Of a stretch of 64,000 bases of DNA, positions 35,789-44,682 are shown one piece after another. The stretch is from Phormidium tenue FACHB-886 (GTDB lineage: Bacteria; Cyanobacteriota; Cyanobacteriia; Elainellales; Elainellaceae). Below the pieces are notes generated by a model, which saw only the letters and a list, made by a program, of their open reading frames with translations, made no database searches and was not told the origin of the DNA. A program made the translations under genes and the position numbers. Location of the stretch: the NCBI RefSeq assembly GCF_014764505.1, contig NZ_JACXWX010000015.1:62001-126000 (forward strand), given 5' to 3'. Positions within the stretch are counted from its first letter, which is position 1; each line of letters starts with the position of its first letter.

Positions 35789-36898
35789 TCATTTTTCATC
35801 TTTTGCTAGCCATTGCCCAAACTCCGCCGCAAAGCGATCGCCCAGAATAGCCTCACGAATGCGGCGGGTGAACCGGACTAGCTCCGTGATGTTGTGGATC
35901 GAGAGCAGCGTATAGGCGAGTAGCTCCTGCGATCGCAGCAGGTGACTGAGGTAGGCGCGGCTAAACGTTTGACAGGTGTAGCAGGGGCAATCTGCATCAA
36001 GTGGGGTGAAGTCTTCTCGGTAACGGGCATTTTTCAGGTTCCACCGCTCACCCTGCACTAGGACAGCTCCATGTCGCGCTAGCCGAGTCGGAATGACACA
36101 ATCGAACAGATCAACGCCTGCCGCGATCGCCTGTGCCATCTCTCGGTAAGTCCCCACGCCCATGAGATATCTGGGCTTCTCGACGGGCAACAGCGGTGTG
36201 GTCGCCTGCACAATCTTCTCAATTAGCTCGGCAGGTTCGCCCACGCTGACCCCGCCGATCGCGTATCCCGGCAAGTCTAACTGGGTTAGGGCTGTGGCTG
36301 CCTGCTGCCGTAAGTCAGAATAAATGCCACCCTGCACGATGCCAAACAGCGCCTGATCCGCTCGCTGGTGTGCCTGAATGCAGCGCTCTAACCAGCGGTA
36401 GGTGCGATCGGTGGCTAGCTGAACAGCTTCTCGGCTGGCTGGATAAGGCGGACATTCATCAAATGCCATAATCACATCTGCCCCTAACGCATTCTGGATC
36501 TGAATCGATCGCTCTGGCGTTAGGTGAATCAGCTGACCATCGCGAGGAGAGCGGAATTTTACCCCTTCTTCGCTAATCTCACGCATTTCACTGAGGCTAA
36601 ACACCTGAAAGCCACCAGAGTCTGTCAGAATCGGCTGGCTCCAGCCCATAAATGTGTGCAAGCCGCCTGCCTTTTCGACGATCGCCTCTCCGGGCTGCAA
36701 ATGAAGGTGATAGGTGTTTGCTAGCACCATCTGTGCCTGAGTGGCTTCTAGCTGGGCGGGCGTCAGGGTTTTGACATTGGCCAATGTTCCAACCGGCATG
36801 AAGCGGGGCGTTTCTACAATTCCATGCGGTGTTGTGAATACACCCGCCCGCGCCTGCGTCTGGCTGCACTGCGCCTGACACTGAAAAGAAAATCCCAC
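35789..36898 (-). CDS. tgt: Queuine/preQ1 tRNA-ribosyltransferase
   Basis: This 369-aa TIM-barrel enzyme exchanges G34 for preQ1 in GUN-anticodon tRNAs. Asp93 in [12 protein letters not shown] is placed as the proton acceptor. [15 protein letters not shown] holds the second Asp region. The zinc site CPCYTC plus a downstream His (AYLSHL) is intact. The length is normal. A tandem QueD-like gene is 1.8 kb away on the opposite strand, so queuosine genes are loosely clustered. Confidence 0.96.
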   Translation of the reverse strand: MGFSFQCQAQCSQTQARAGVFTTPHGIVETPRFMPVGTLANVKTLTPAQLEATQAQMVLANTYHLHLQPGEAIVEKAGGLHTFMGWSQPILTDSGGFQVFSLSEMREISEEGVKFRSPRDGQLIHLTPERSIQIQNALGADVIMAFDECPPYPASREAVQLATDRTYRWLERCIQAHQRADQALFGIVQGGIYSDLRQQAATALTQLDLPGYAIGGVSVGEPAELIEKIVQATTPLLPVEKPRYLMGVGTYREMAQAIAAGVDLFDCVIPTRLARHGAVLVQGERWNLKNARYREDFTPLDADCPCYTCQTFSRAYLSHLLRSQELLAYTLLSIHNITELVRFTRRIREAILGDRFAAEFGQWLAKDEK

Positions 36899-37073
36899 AG
36901 TTTTTCAGTCTCTCAACGATCGGTGAAGGGAACGCCTGATGCTAAGCTAAATCTTGCTGCTGAAATTTTGCTCAAGTCAGCCTGCGCATTGCAATACCCC
37001 AATTCTTGACTATAAACGATCTGGAGAAGCTGAGTCGTTGCCCTTCCTCAAGGCGAAAAGCTAAGGCGAGAAG

Positions 37074-37532
37074 CTAAAGAGAAAAATTTTCTTCGTCGTC
37101 AATTCGCACATCCCAGCCTGCCGACAGCACCTCTGCCACAACCGCTTCTAGCGCTGCCACGTTGAGGCTGCGCACCGTCTGCTCTTGGAGGGGATTAGAG
37201 AGCGGAATCAGCCTGAGCTGGCGATTGTCTTGAGTGAGATCAAACTGAGGCTCTTGGTCTGCCGAGCGGCTCAGTTTCAGGTAGTCAAAGCTCTGAACAT
37301 TCAGATAAAGGGTACGATTTGCGACCAGCGTAGAGCGCTGCGGATCGGCAAACACCTCAACAATGTAGCCTTCGTCTTCCGCGAGACACTGCCCATCCTG
37401 AGTATAGGAGTAGCGGACTCGGCTCAAATCTGCCAGCAGCCTTTGCATGTCTTGCTTATTAACAATAATGCCGTTATCGACAATGCAAGGGGCAGGCAAA
37501 TTGGCATTTCCGGAAAGATGATCATGACTCAT
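37074..37532 (-). CDS. Conserved hypothetical protein, 152 aa
   Basis: I recognise no domain. The protein is acidic and soluble, with no signal peptide. Features include IVDNGIIVNKQDMQRLLADL near residue 20, a YIVEVFADPQRSTLVANRTLYLN beta-rich centre, and a C-terminus ending EVLSAGWDVRIDDEENFSL. It looks like an intact, conserved coding sequence of the cyanobacterial hypothetical type. It is divergent from cobS, with a structured intergenic region between. Confidence 0.7.
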   Translation of the reverse strand: MSHDHLSGNANLPAPCIVDNGIIVNKQDMQRLLADLSRVRYSYTQDGQCLAEDEGYIVEVFADPQRSTLVANRTLYLNVQSFDYLKLSRSADQEPQFDLTQDNRQLRLIPLSNPLQEQTVRSLNVAALEAVVAEVLSAGWDVRIDDEENFSL

Positions 37533-37573
37533 AGAGGGAAAGCCGTATGGTATAGAACCTTGGGTTGGTAAAT

Positions 37574-37652
37574 GGACTCACCAGCTTAGCTAGCTTGGCT
37601 GGTTGGGTGAGCCCAGCGAGGTGAATGAGGAAATCCCTCTAGGTTCATCTCG
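37574..37652 (+). promoter_or_regulatory. Two-hairpin structured element upstream of cobS
   Basis: Hairpin one spans about 37574-37613, with CTCACC at 37577-37582 pairing with GGTGAG at 37606-37611 plus an inner or alternative CCAGC/GCTGG stem. Hairpin two pairs 37617-37625 with 37644-37652 (9 bp including one GU) and contains an inner GAGG/CCTC stem. The element lies in the 226-bp divergent gap before cobS. No cobalamin-riboswitch box was recognised. Its role is unknown. Confidence 0.4.
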
Positions 37653-37758
37653 ATCGTAATGCATGACATCATCTTAGCTTAGGTGATCGGATAGCTCCTA
37701 GAAAAATCTTTAGATCTCCTTTAGAGGAACGGTTTTGCGGGTTTTTAATCATGTAAAA

Positions 37759-38526
37759 ATGGCGCTGATGGAGACTTGGGCAATGGGGATCTTGGCAAGA
37801 TTGACAGCGGCGATCGCGTTCTATACCTGCATTCCAGTTCCTACCGCTTGGGCATTGGATTTTCAGACTGTCGCTCGCTTTGCGCCGTTAGTAGGCGTTT
37901 TAATTGGCGGCATTTTGGGCGGGCTAGACTTTGGCTTGCAAGCAATCGGCATTCCCATCTTGACTCGCAGCGCGATCGGCGTGGCAGTTTGGGTAGCGCT
38001 TACCGGCGGGCTGCATCTGGATGGCGCAATGGATACCGCTGACGGGCTTGCTGTCACTGATCCGCAGCGCCGTCTAGAGGTCATGGCAGACAGCCGCACA
38101 GGAGCCTTTGGCGCAATGGCTACTGCTGTGCTGCTGCTGCTCAAAACTTGTGCCCTCGCTGACCTGCCTCAACACCGCTGGCTGGCGCTAATACTTGCGG
38201 CAGGCTGGGGGCGCTGGGGACAACAGGTGGCGATCGCACAGTACCCCTACCTGAAGGAGACGGGCAAAGGTGCAGTTCACAAAACTGCTATTCGTTCTTT
38301 TTGGGATACCTTGCCTAGTTTGGCGCTGCTGATTGGGCTAAGTTTGGTGCCGCTGGAGTTTAATTTGATGCTCTATGAATGGGGAGGGTTGCTGGGAGGG
38401 GCGATCGCGTTTCTAACGGCTGTATGGTTTGGCCAGAAATTGGGAGGGCATACGGGAGATAGCTATGGAGCAGTAGTGGAGTGGACAGAAGCGCTGCTGT
38501 TAGTAAGTTTGACTGTTCTCTGGTAA
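37759..38526 (+). CDS. cobS: Adenosylcobinamide-GDP ribazoletransferase (cobalamin synthase)
   Basis: This 255-aa polytopic membrane enzyme makes the last intermediate of cobalamin synthesis. The family signature [17 protein letters not shown] holds the Asp-rich Mg site. It is preceded by the FYTCIPVP motif and followed by the [11 protein letters not shown] segment. The exact start is uncertain: ATGs at 37759, 37768 and 37783 and an upstream TTG are in frame. A QueD-like gene follows after about 200 bp on the same strand. Confidence 0.92.
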   Translation: MALMETWAMGILARLTAAIAFYTCIPVPTAWALDFQTVARFAPLVGVLIGGILGGLDFGLQAIGIPILTRSAIGVAVWVALTGGLHLDGAMDTADGLAVTDPQRRLEVMADSRTGAFGAMATAVLLLLKTCALADLPQHRWLALILAAGWGRWGQQVAIAQYPYLKETGKGAVHKTAIRSFWDTLPSLALLIGLSLVPLEFNLMLYEWGGLLGGAIAFLTAVWFGQKLGGHTGDSYGAVVEWTEALLLVSLTVLW

Positions 38527-38734
38527 CGGCTTATTGCGTTTTATTGCATTGGCAAGCACGGTGGTTAGATATGACTTTAGATGTTCATCCCTACAGGATT
38601 TCTATTTACAGTGCCTTGCGCTTGATTAGATACTTTTTGGGAGCTGCGCAAAGGGCGACTCTGTTTTTCAGCCGCCGCTGCTGCTATCCTGAAAAGAGGG
38701 ACGCTTTACGGAACTTAACAAGGTTTCTGCTGCT

Positions 38735-39601
38735 ATGAAATGCATCATTAATCGTCGGGCGCAGTTCTCGGCGAGCCACCGCTACTGGCTGCCGGAGCTG
38801 GGCGAGGCGGAGAACGTCGAAAGATTTGGTCTTTGCGCCGGTGCGCCGGGGCATGGACACAACTATGTACTGTACGTCTCAATGGAAGGCGATCTCGACG
38901 AATACGGGATGGTCTTGAATTTGTCGGATGTGAAGCAGGTGATCAAGCGGGAAGTGACGAGTCAGCTTGATTTTTCCTATTTGAACGAAGCGTGGCAGGA
39001 GTTTCAGCAAACGCTACCGACGACTGAAAATATAGCGCGAGTGATTTGGCAACGATTGGCACCGCACTTGCCATTAGTTCGCATCCAGTTGTTTGAACAC
39101 CCCGAACTTTGGGCTGACTACGAGGGAAATGGGATGGAAGCATTTTTGACAATCAGCACTCACTTTAGCGCTGCTCATCGGCTGGCAAGACCCGATCTTA
39201 CATTTGAGCAAAATTCAGAAATTTACGGGAAGTGTGCCCGCGTAAACGGACATGGACACAACTATCACCTGGAAGTAACAGTTAAAGGGGAGATCGATCC
39301 ACGTACAGGGATGATTGCCGATCTGGTTGCTGTGCAAAAGGCTATAGCTGATTACGTTGTAGAGCCGTTTGATCATACCTTCCTAAACAAAGACATTCCT
39401 TACTTTGGGGAGGTTGTACCCACGGCTGAGAATATCGCTGTCCACATCCGCGATCTCCTGCGCGAACCGATTCAAGTCATTGGCGCGAAACTGCACAAAG
39501 TCAAGCTAATCGAAAGCCCTAACAACTCTTGCGAAGTTTATTGCACGGATGAAGTAGCGATCGCCTCTCCTCAATCAGCTCAAGCAGCGGCATTGGTCTA
39601 G
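38735..39601 (+). CDS. Tandem-domain 6-carboxytetrahydropterin synthase-like protein (QueD/PTPS fold)
   Basis: This 288-aa protein has two QueD/PTPS domains in one chain. Domain 1 (about 1-132) has zinc His15, His40 and His42, and catalytic Cys34, but an LDFSYLN motif with Phe80 where the catalytic His is expected. Domain 2 (about 136-275) has His148, His173, His175 and Cys167, and an intact FDHTFLN (Asp213-His214). So domain 2 looks active and domain 1 impaired. The canonical enzyme makes 6-carboxytetrahydropterin for queuosine; bacterial homologues in other contexts make tetrahydropterin. tgt is nearby. The duplication itself is inferred directly from the two HGHN motifs. Confidence 0.9.
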   Translation: MKCIINRRAQFSASHRYWLPELGEAENVERFGLCAGAPGHGHNYVLYVSMEGDLDEYGMVLNLSDVKQVIKREVTSQLDFSYLNEAWQEFQQTLPTTENIARVIWQRLAPHLPLVRIQLFEHPELWADYEGNGMEAFLTISTHFSAAHRLARPDLTFEQNSEIYGKCARVNGHGHNYHLEVTVKGEIDPRTGMIADLVAVQKAIADYVVEPFDHTFLNKDIPYFGEVVPTAENIAVHIRDLLREPIQVIGAKLHKVKLIESPNNSCEVYCTDEVAIASPQSAQAAALV

Positions 39602-39655
39602 CCTAGAGCAAGTACTTCAACGGGTTTGGGCTGCAGAGCCAGCTTTTCCCTGAAC

Positions 39656-39712
39656 AAACAAGCTTACTTAGATACCGTACACAGCAAGCACGGTTCCTAA
39701 GTAAGCTTGTTT
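39656..39712. terminator. Bidirectional terminator between convergent genes
   Basis: The arms at 39656-39671 and 39697-39712 form a perfect 16-bp stem, extended inward by five more pairs after two mismatches, with an 11-nt loop. The stem ends in AAAC/GTTT, so both strands have a T-rich exit. It lies between the QueD-like gene (stop 39601) and the methyltransferase (stop 39723). Confidence 0.85.
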
Positions 39713-39722
39713 TGTTATGCAT

Positions 39723-40667
39723 TCAGCAGGCTTGAGCGATCACAGTCCGATGCCGCGCACTGTTGCAAGTGATAGTGGGTGTAGTAAATCCAGCTGCTGC
39801 GATCGTTTGCTGCAAATCCAACGCAAAATACTCATCTAAGTACGGCTCTGTACTCTTGAGCAGCGTCAGGATGTAGGGCGGCAATTTTTTGTAGACCTCA
39901 GATTGGGGGTTCATGTCCATAATTGCCAGATGCCCACCCGGACGCAGCAGCCGTCGAGATTCTTGCAGAATTGCTTTAGCGGCAGTTTGGGGCAATTCAT
40001 GAAACACCAGATGAGCAGAAACCAAGTCAAACGAAGCGCTCGGCAGTCCAGTAGCTTCGGCTGCTGCATGCAGCCAGTTCACTGGGGCAACCGTTTGACT
40101 AATGCGCTCATTAGCACGATATTGCGCGATCGCTAGAAAGTAAGGCGATAAATCAACCCCCGTAATTTGAGCTTGCGGATAGGCTGCCTGCATGGCAAAC
40201 GTACTCATCCCCACACCGCAGCCGATATCTAAAACCGTTTGGGGGGGCTGGGGCAGCTGCTGTTGCAAAACAGCATGGTAGCTCTGACGTAGCATGGCAT
40301 CGCCTTGGGCGCCTGCATCTGGAAAAAGGCGAGCATGAACGGCATGAGCTGCTGCTTCAACTTCCATCGCCGCTTCCCAGCTGAGATTGCCCTGCTTGTA
40401 GGCGTGAAAGGACGTTAAATAATAGTTGGGGTAGACTAGACCTGGCGTTTGGAGCTGTCTCAGTTCTGCATCCCATATTGGAGAAAATTCAGCGGTGCTA
40501 TTGCGCGATCGCAGCGTCTGTACGTCTTGGCGCCAATATACGCCGATCGACTCTGCTCGCTTGATCATCATGGTGCGGGCTTGATGCTTGGCAAGGTCGG
40601 CGATCGGTTTGATGGCAAGGATGCCATTGACCAACTGAGACGTAAAGGTAGGAGCAGCAACGGTCAT
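39723..40667 (-). CDS. Class I SAM-dependent methyltransferase
   Basis: This 314-aa protein has a helical N-terminal extension of about 145 residues. A Rossmann methyltransferase core follows, with motif I VLDIGCGVGMSTFAMQ, acidic motif II ITGVDLSPYFL, and LLRPGGHLAIMDMNP. The acceptor is unknown. The gene faces the terminator at 39656-39712. Confidence 0.88.
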   Translation of the reverse strand: MTVAAPTFTSQLVNGILAIKPIADLAKHQARTMMIKRAESIGVYWRQDVQTLRSRNSTAEFSPIWDAELRQLQTPGLVYPNYYLTSFHAYKQGNLSWEAAMEVEAAAHAVHARLFPDAGAQGDAMLRQSYHAVLQQQLPQPPQTVLDIGCGVGMSTFAMQAAYPQAQITGVDLSPYFLAIAQYRANERISQTVAPVNWLHAAAEATGLPSASFDLVSAHLVFHELPQTAAKAILQESRRLLRPGGHLAIMDMNPQSEVYKKLPPYILTLLKSTEPYLDEYFALDLQQTIAAAGFTTPTITCNSARHRTVIAQAC

Positions 40668-41048
40668 AAAACTTAAGTCAGGACTGAGGTCAAAATTGAA
40701 AAATTACAGATTGTTTGCCGCTGGGATTTGCCAGAGACACCTGAAGACAGCTCTTATTATCCTCCGAATTCGGTGAAGAATTCTAGCGCTGTACATCAAG
40801 CCCTTTCTGAATGGGAATTGTAGCACTGTGCATCTGAAGGGCTTGCCAAAAAGTGGCTGCTCATCGTCGTAAATTTTTAATCAAGAGTAATGATAATGAT
40901 ATGGTGAAGCAAGTCCTTGAATTTTACTAAGCTGGGGATTTTCCCGTCTGGGTGAACACTTTGCTACTCCTGACTCGCATCTAGCCAGGCTAGGCAGCCA
41001 AGACAGCTAAGACCAACTCTTCACTTTAGCGTTTTAGTATTGGCAACA
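40668..41048. other. 381-bp divergent region upstream of the histidine kinase
   Basis: This region lies between the methyltransferase start (minus) and the kinase start (plus). It contains a diverged 14-bp direct repeat TAGC(G/A)CTGT(A/G)CATC at 40784-40797 and 40821-40834. A 9-bp inverted repeat overlaps it (CAAGCCCTT 40797-40805, AAGGGCTTG 40837-40845). A Fur-box-like run lies at about 40887-40903. No gene is seen. Confidence 0.5.
40887..40903 (+). promoter_or_regulatory. Possible Fur box
   Basis: The sequence gtaatgataatgatatg resembles the GATAAT-repeat core of Fur operators (GATAATGATATG at 40892-40903). It lies about 145 bp before the kinase start. The match covers only part of the 19-bp consensus, and AT-rich matches arise by chance. 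Confidence 0.25.
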
Positions 41049-43286
41049 ATGCCCACCTCCCACCCTGCCACCCTCAGCCAGCTCCTAGCTGCTGCCACGT
41101 TTCATCGATTGCAAGCGCTACTGCAACAGACAGCCGAGGAACTGGAAACACCATTCTTCTCAGACCTGCTGCTCCTAAGCAACGGCTTAGCCCCAGAGAC
41201 GATTGCCACAAAACTTAACACTGCTCACTTTGCACTGGTTGTCTCGGACTCGTTTAGCGCACTTCTGTTAGCACAGCCGCAAGCGCAAAGCGATCTGTAT
41301 CGAGTAGAGCTGACGTTTGTTCCAGAAGCGATCGCCGCCTTTGTAGACCAATTGCTGCTGCAAGTTAGCGATCGATCGCTGCTTCAGCAAGCTTGCACTC
41401 TGCCTCAGCCCAACGACCCACAGCAGCAAAGCAGATTTACGGCTCGGTTGCTCTCTGTTCTTACTGCCCCTCTAACTGCCCCTGTTGCGCCATCCCAGCC
41501 CTCGCAAGTTGAGCTACTGCATCAAGTAGAGCAGGAGCGACTGCTCAATCAGGTGACGCATCAAATTTGTCAAAGCCTAGAGCTGCCTGTAATTCTCCAA
41601 ACAGCTGTAGAGCAAGCACGACAATTTTTAGCAGCAGATCGTCTAGTAATCTATCGCTTGGATCAGCCGCGCCTTAAGGTTTCAAAGACTGCTGTCTCAC
41701 CAGTGGTTGAACAAGGCGGCTCGGTCATCTACGAAGCTAGAGCGTCTGAAGCGATTCCATCAGTGTTGAATTTCTCCGAAGCGCATTGTTTCGTGCAGAC
41801 GTTGCGATACGAAACAATGCAGCATCAGGAGCTGGCGATCGCGGTTCAAGATGTGAGAACTCGCTATATGTCTGCTCCTTGCTTGCTGAAGTTTTTGAAG
41901 CAGGCACAGGTGCGCTCAAAACTGGTTGCTCCTTTAATTGTTGGCGATCGGCTCTGGGGCTTGTTGATTGCTCACCAATGCCTTGAGATCCGCCACTGGC
42001 AAGAGAGTGAACAGCGTTTTTTGCGGCAGATCGCTGAGCGGTTGGCGATCGGCATCAGTCAGGCGATGCTCTATGCCGAGGTGCAGCAGCAGAAGCAAAC
42101 GTTGGAGCAGCGCGTAGTGGAGCGGACACAAGCCCTGCATGATATGGTACTGGCAGCACAAGCTGCCAACCGGGCTAAGAGCGAATTCCTTGCCTCGGTC
42201 AGCCACGAACTGCGAACGCCCCTCACCTGTATCATTGGCATGTCTGCTACGCTGCAGCGCTGGTCTGCCAATGCCTTGAGCGAGCGGCAGCAAAACTTTC
42301 TGCAGACCATCCAAAGCAGCGGCGAACAGCTATTGTCGATGATCAACGACATCTTAGACTTGTCTCAGGCAGAAGCAGGCAAAGTTGCGTTAAACGTGGA
42401 AGTTTTCTCACTGTCACGCTTGGTGCAGCAGGTGCTCAAAACCTTTGCAGGACAAGCAGCGCTCAATGAAGTGGCGCTACAGCTAGATGTGCGAACAGAC
42501 CCGAAGCGCGATCGCTTCATTGCTGATTCACGCCGTTTGCGCCAGCTGCTGTTCAATCTAATTAGTAACGCTATTAAGTTCACGCCAGCCGGGGGAAAGG
42601 TGACGCTGCGGGTGTTTTTAGAAGAAAATCTGGCAGTTTTCCAGGTGAAAGACACAGGCATTGGCATTTCAAAACAGCAGCTACCGTTTCTGTTTCAAAA
42701 GTTTAGCCAGTTAGATACAGGCTACCATCGTCAGTATGAAGGAACAGGATTAGGGCTAGCGCTCACCAAACAATGGGTGGAGCTGCACGGCGGCTCAATC
42801 GAAGTGGAATCGACAGAAGGGGTGGGGTCAGTATTTACGGTACGAATTCCGATGCAGCGAATGCTGACTGAAACCTCTAAACTGCCCAGCACCCTCCCAG
42901 CAGACCGACCACGCGGGCGGATTGTCTTGGTGGAACCCAACGAAGAAACTGCTAATTTGATCTGCGATCTTTTGACAGCAGCAGGCTATCAGCTCATTTG
43001 GCTATTGGAAGGCTCAAGCGCTGTGAGTCAGATTGAGGCGCTGCTTCCAATAGCTGTTATCACGGCCATGCAGCTCCCTGATATAGATGGCTATAGTTTG
43101 ATTCAACGGCTGCGACAAAACCCAATTACCAAACAGCTCAAGATCGTGGCGCTGTCCTCTACGCTGACCCCCAGCCACAGCGATCGAGCTGCAGATGGAG
43201 CCGATCAAGTTCTCTCTCAGCCTATTCGCCCAGATCGCTTCCTGCAGGCTATCACTGCCCTAACGATGTCTGAACCGGAAACTTAG
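41049..43286 (+). CDS. GAF-domain hybrid sensor histidine kinase with degenerate receiver
   Basis: This 745-aa protein has an N-terminal region to about 165, then a GAF domain (about 170-340) of the phytochrome/cyanobacteriochrome-like type ending in WGLLIAHQC. A coiled linker leads to HisKA with SVSHELRTPL (His386). The HATPase domain has NLISNAIKFTPAGG, DTGIGIS and GTGLGLAL. A C-terminal receiver-like domain follows. In the receiver the phospho-Asp position is Ala673 (ITAMQLPDIDG) and the conserved Lys is Gln (LSQPIRP), so it cannot be phosphorylated normally. The GAF domain keeps Cys278 at the usual bilin-Cys position but lacks the following His. The ATG at 41049 is preferred to a TTG three codons upstream. 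Confidence 0.92.
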   Translation: MPTSHPATLSQLLAAATFHRLQALLQQTAEELETPFFSDLLLLSNGLAPETIATKLNTAHFALVVSDSFSALLLAQPQAQSDLYRVELTFVPEAIAAFVDQLLLQVSDRSLLQQACTLPQPNDPQQQSRFTARLLSVLTAPLTAPVAPSQPSQVELLHQVEQERLLNQVTHQICQSLELPVILQTAVEQARQFLAADRLVIYRLDQPRLKVSKTAVSPVVEQGGSVIYEARASEAIPSVLNFSEAHCFVQTLRYETMQHQELAIAVQDVRTRYMSAPCLLKFLKQAQVRSKLVAPLIVGDRLWGLLIAHQCLEIRHWQESEQRFLRQIAERLAIGISQAMLYAEVQQQKQTLEQRVVERTQALHDMVLAAQAANRAKSEFLASVSHELRTPLTCIIGMSATLQRWSANALSERQQNFLQTIQSSGEQLLSMINDILDLSQAEAGKVALNVEVFSLSRLVQQVLKTFAGQAALNEVALQLDVRTDPKRDRFIADSRRLRQLLFNLISNAIKFTPAGGKVTLRVFLEENLAVFQVKDTGIGISKQQLPFLFQKFSQLDTGYHRQYEGTGLGLALTKQWVELHGGSIEVESTEGVGSVFTVRIPMQRMLTETSKLPSTLPADRPRGRIVLVEPNEETANLICDLLTAAGYQLIWLLEGSSAVSQIEALLPIAVITAMQLPDIDGYSLIQRLRQNPITKQLKIVALSSTLTPSHSDRAADGADQVLSQPIRPDRFLQAITALTMSEPET

Positions 43287-43324
43287 CCATAGCTTGATCT
43301 GTAATTTTGTCTTGAGTACCTATC

Positions 43325-44050
43325 TTGCAACTCGATCTATTTACTAATTCCAACCTGCCCAGCAAGATTATTCAGATTCACGATCGTCTTTGTGCCTTCT
43401 ATAGCTGCCCCATTCCCTATTTCAACGATCTAGACCCGCTCAGTGAACTAATTTCTGCCTTGCTTTCCCACCGCACCAAAAACGCTGATTCTCATCGTGC
43501 CTTTTTGCAGCTCACCCAACGCTTTCCTAATTGGGTAGCGGTGCGCGATGCTCCAACGTCTGAAGTGCAAGCAGCGATCGCCCCTAGCACTTGGTCAGAA
43601 ATGAAAGCTCCCCGTATTCAGCAAGTACTGCGCCAAATTGGTGAACAGCGAGGCGAGCTATCGCTGGAGTTTTTGGCTGAGTTGCCCATCCCAGAAGCGC
43701 GAGCATGGCTGGAAAAACTCTCTGGCGTGGGTGCAAAAACCAGTGCAGCAGTGTTGGCTTTCAGTACGCTGCGTCGTCGTGTTTTGGTGGTGGACAGCCA
43801 TCATCACCGAGTTGCTATTCGCTTGGGGCTGATTCCAGCCCACACAGAACTGCAGGCAGCCCATGCCCTTCTAGAAGCTCAGCTCCCTGAGGGCTGGACA
43901 GCCCAGCAGGTTTACGACAACCACGAAGTCATGATGCTTCATGGGCAAAAGTGCTGCTACTACCGCAAACCAGCCTGCGATCGCTGTCCGCTGCTAGACC
44001 TCTGCCCTACTGGCACGCAGCTACTAACCGCCACAACGGTTAGCAATTAA
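43325..44050 (+). CDS. Endonuclease III family DNA glycosylase (HhH-GPD, 4Fe-4S)
   Basis: This 241-aa base-excision repair enzyme has the helix-hairpin-helix LEKLSGVGAKTSAAVLAFS carrying the catalytic Lys position. The catalytic Asp is in VVDSHHHRVA. The iron-sulfur ligands fit C-x6-C-x2-C-x5-C exactly (CYYRKPACDRCPLLDLC). The sequence differs from classical Nth at several sites (SHHHR in place of THIFR), so it may be a divergent subfamily with its own lesion range. The start is TTG at 43325; no closer ATG exists. Confidence 0.88.
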   Translation: MQLDLFTNSNLPSKIIQIHDRLCAFYSCPIPYFNDLDPLSELISALLSHRTKNADSHRAFLQLTQRFPNWVAVRDAPTSEVQAAIAPSTWSEMKAPRIQQVLRQIGEQRGELSLEFLAELPIPEARAWLEKLSGVGAKTSAAVLAFSTLRRRVLVVDSHHHRVAIRLGLIPAHTELQAAHALLEAQLPEGWTAQQVYDNHEVMMLHGQKCCYYRKPACDRCPLLDLCPTGTQLLTATTVSN

Positions 44051-44185
44051 CTGCCGCTAACCCCTACAGCGCTCTTTTCCAACTACCGAGGCAAGCGGTA
44101 GCCCGACAACCTGTTCATTAGATTCACGTTAGACTAGATCAAATATCCCAATTGAAATCTCAATCGGATCGAACCTATCCCCCTT

Positions 44186-44587
44186 ATGAATCCATCCTCG
44201 ACTCAAACTCTATCGGCTGATACGCTAAAAGCGTTAGATGATAAGTATTCAAACCGTTTTATTGCCCTTGATCCAAACGGGTATTTCTTGATTTATCTCG
44301 ATCGCCCAGTGGGTTTAATCTGCGCCAAACACTTCACCAACACCATCAACGACAACGGGCTAGCCTGCGATCCAGAAACCGGAAAACCCCTGTCCTGCAA
44401 TCAAGATCTGCAGCGCACTCATACGCAGGTATTTACCGGAAGAACGGCCAAAGAGCTTTGTATTAAGATTTTTGAAGAAGCTCAGCCCTGCCCAATTAGT
44501 TTCCTAGATCATGCTGCCTACTTAGGACGTGAGTTTGTCCGGGCGGAAATTGCTCTAATGAATGGTGAGGAATACGTCCAAGACTAG
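44186..44587 (+). CDS. DUF4346 domain protein
   Basis: This 133-aa protein resembles DUF4346, a family known mainly from cyanobacteria and some archaea (in the latter near methyltransferase subunits). Conserved-looking segments are FIALDPNGYFLIYLD, the HFTNTINDNGLACDPETGKPL motif and the C-terminal HAAYLGREFVRAEIAL. No reaction is known. It is followed after 95 bp by two further small conserved genes on the same strand. Confidence 0.85.
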   Translation: MNPSSTQTLSADTLKALDDKYSNRFIALDPNGYFLIYLDRPVGLICAKHFTNTINDNGLACDPETGKPLSCNQDLQRTHTQVFTGRTAKELCIKIFEEAQPCPISFLDHAAYLGREFVRAEIALMNGEEYVQD

Positions 44588-44682
44588 TGGTGCGAGTCCC
44601 CCTTGTCCAGTCTATAAATAAGGGAGGCGACGCCTAAAGCTATCCGGCAGAATCGCAATCCTCCCTATCTCTTTTTCTAGCT

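Noticed and set aside
38481-38738. 85-codon frame spanning the end of cobS to the QueD-like start
   Set aside because: It overlaps the cobS 3' end in another frame and runs into the QueD-like start, with no homology I recognise.
44588-44640. tRNA-like run (ggtgcgagtcccc) after the DUF4346 gene
   Set aside because: Only a T-arm-like string is present; no acceptor stem, D arm or anticodon arm can be folded.
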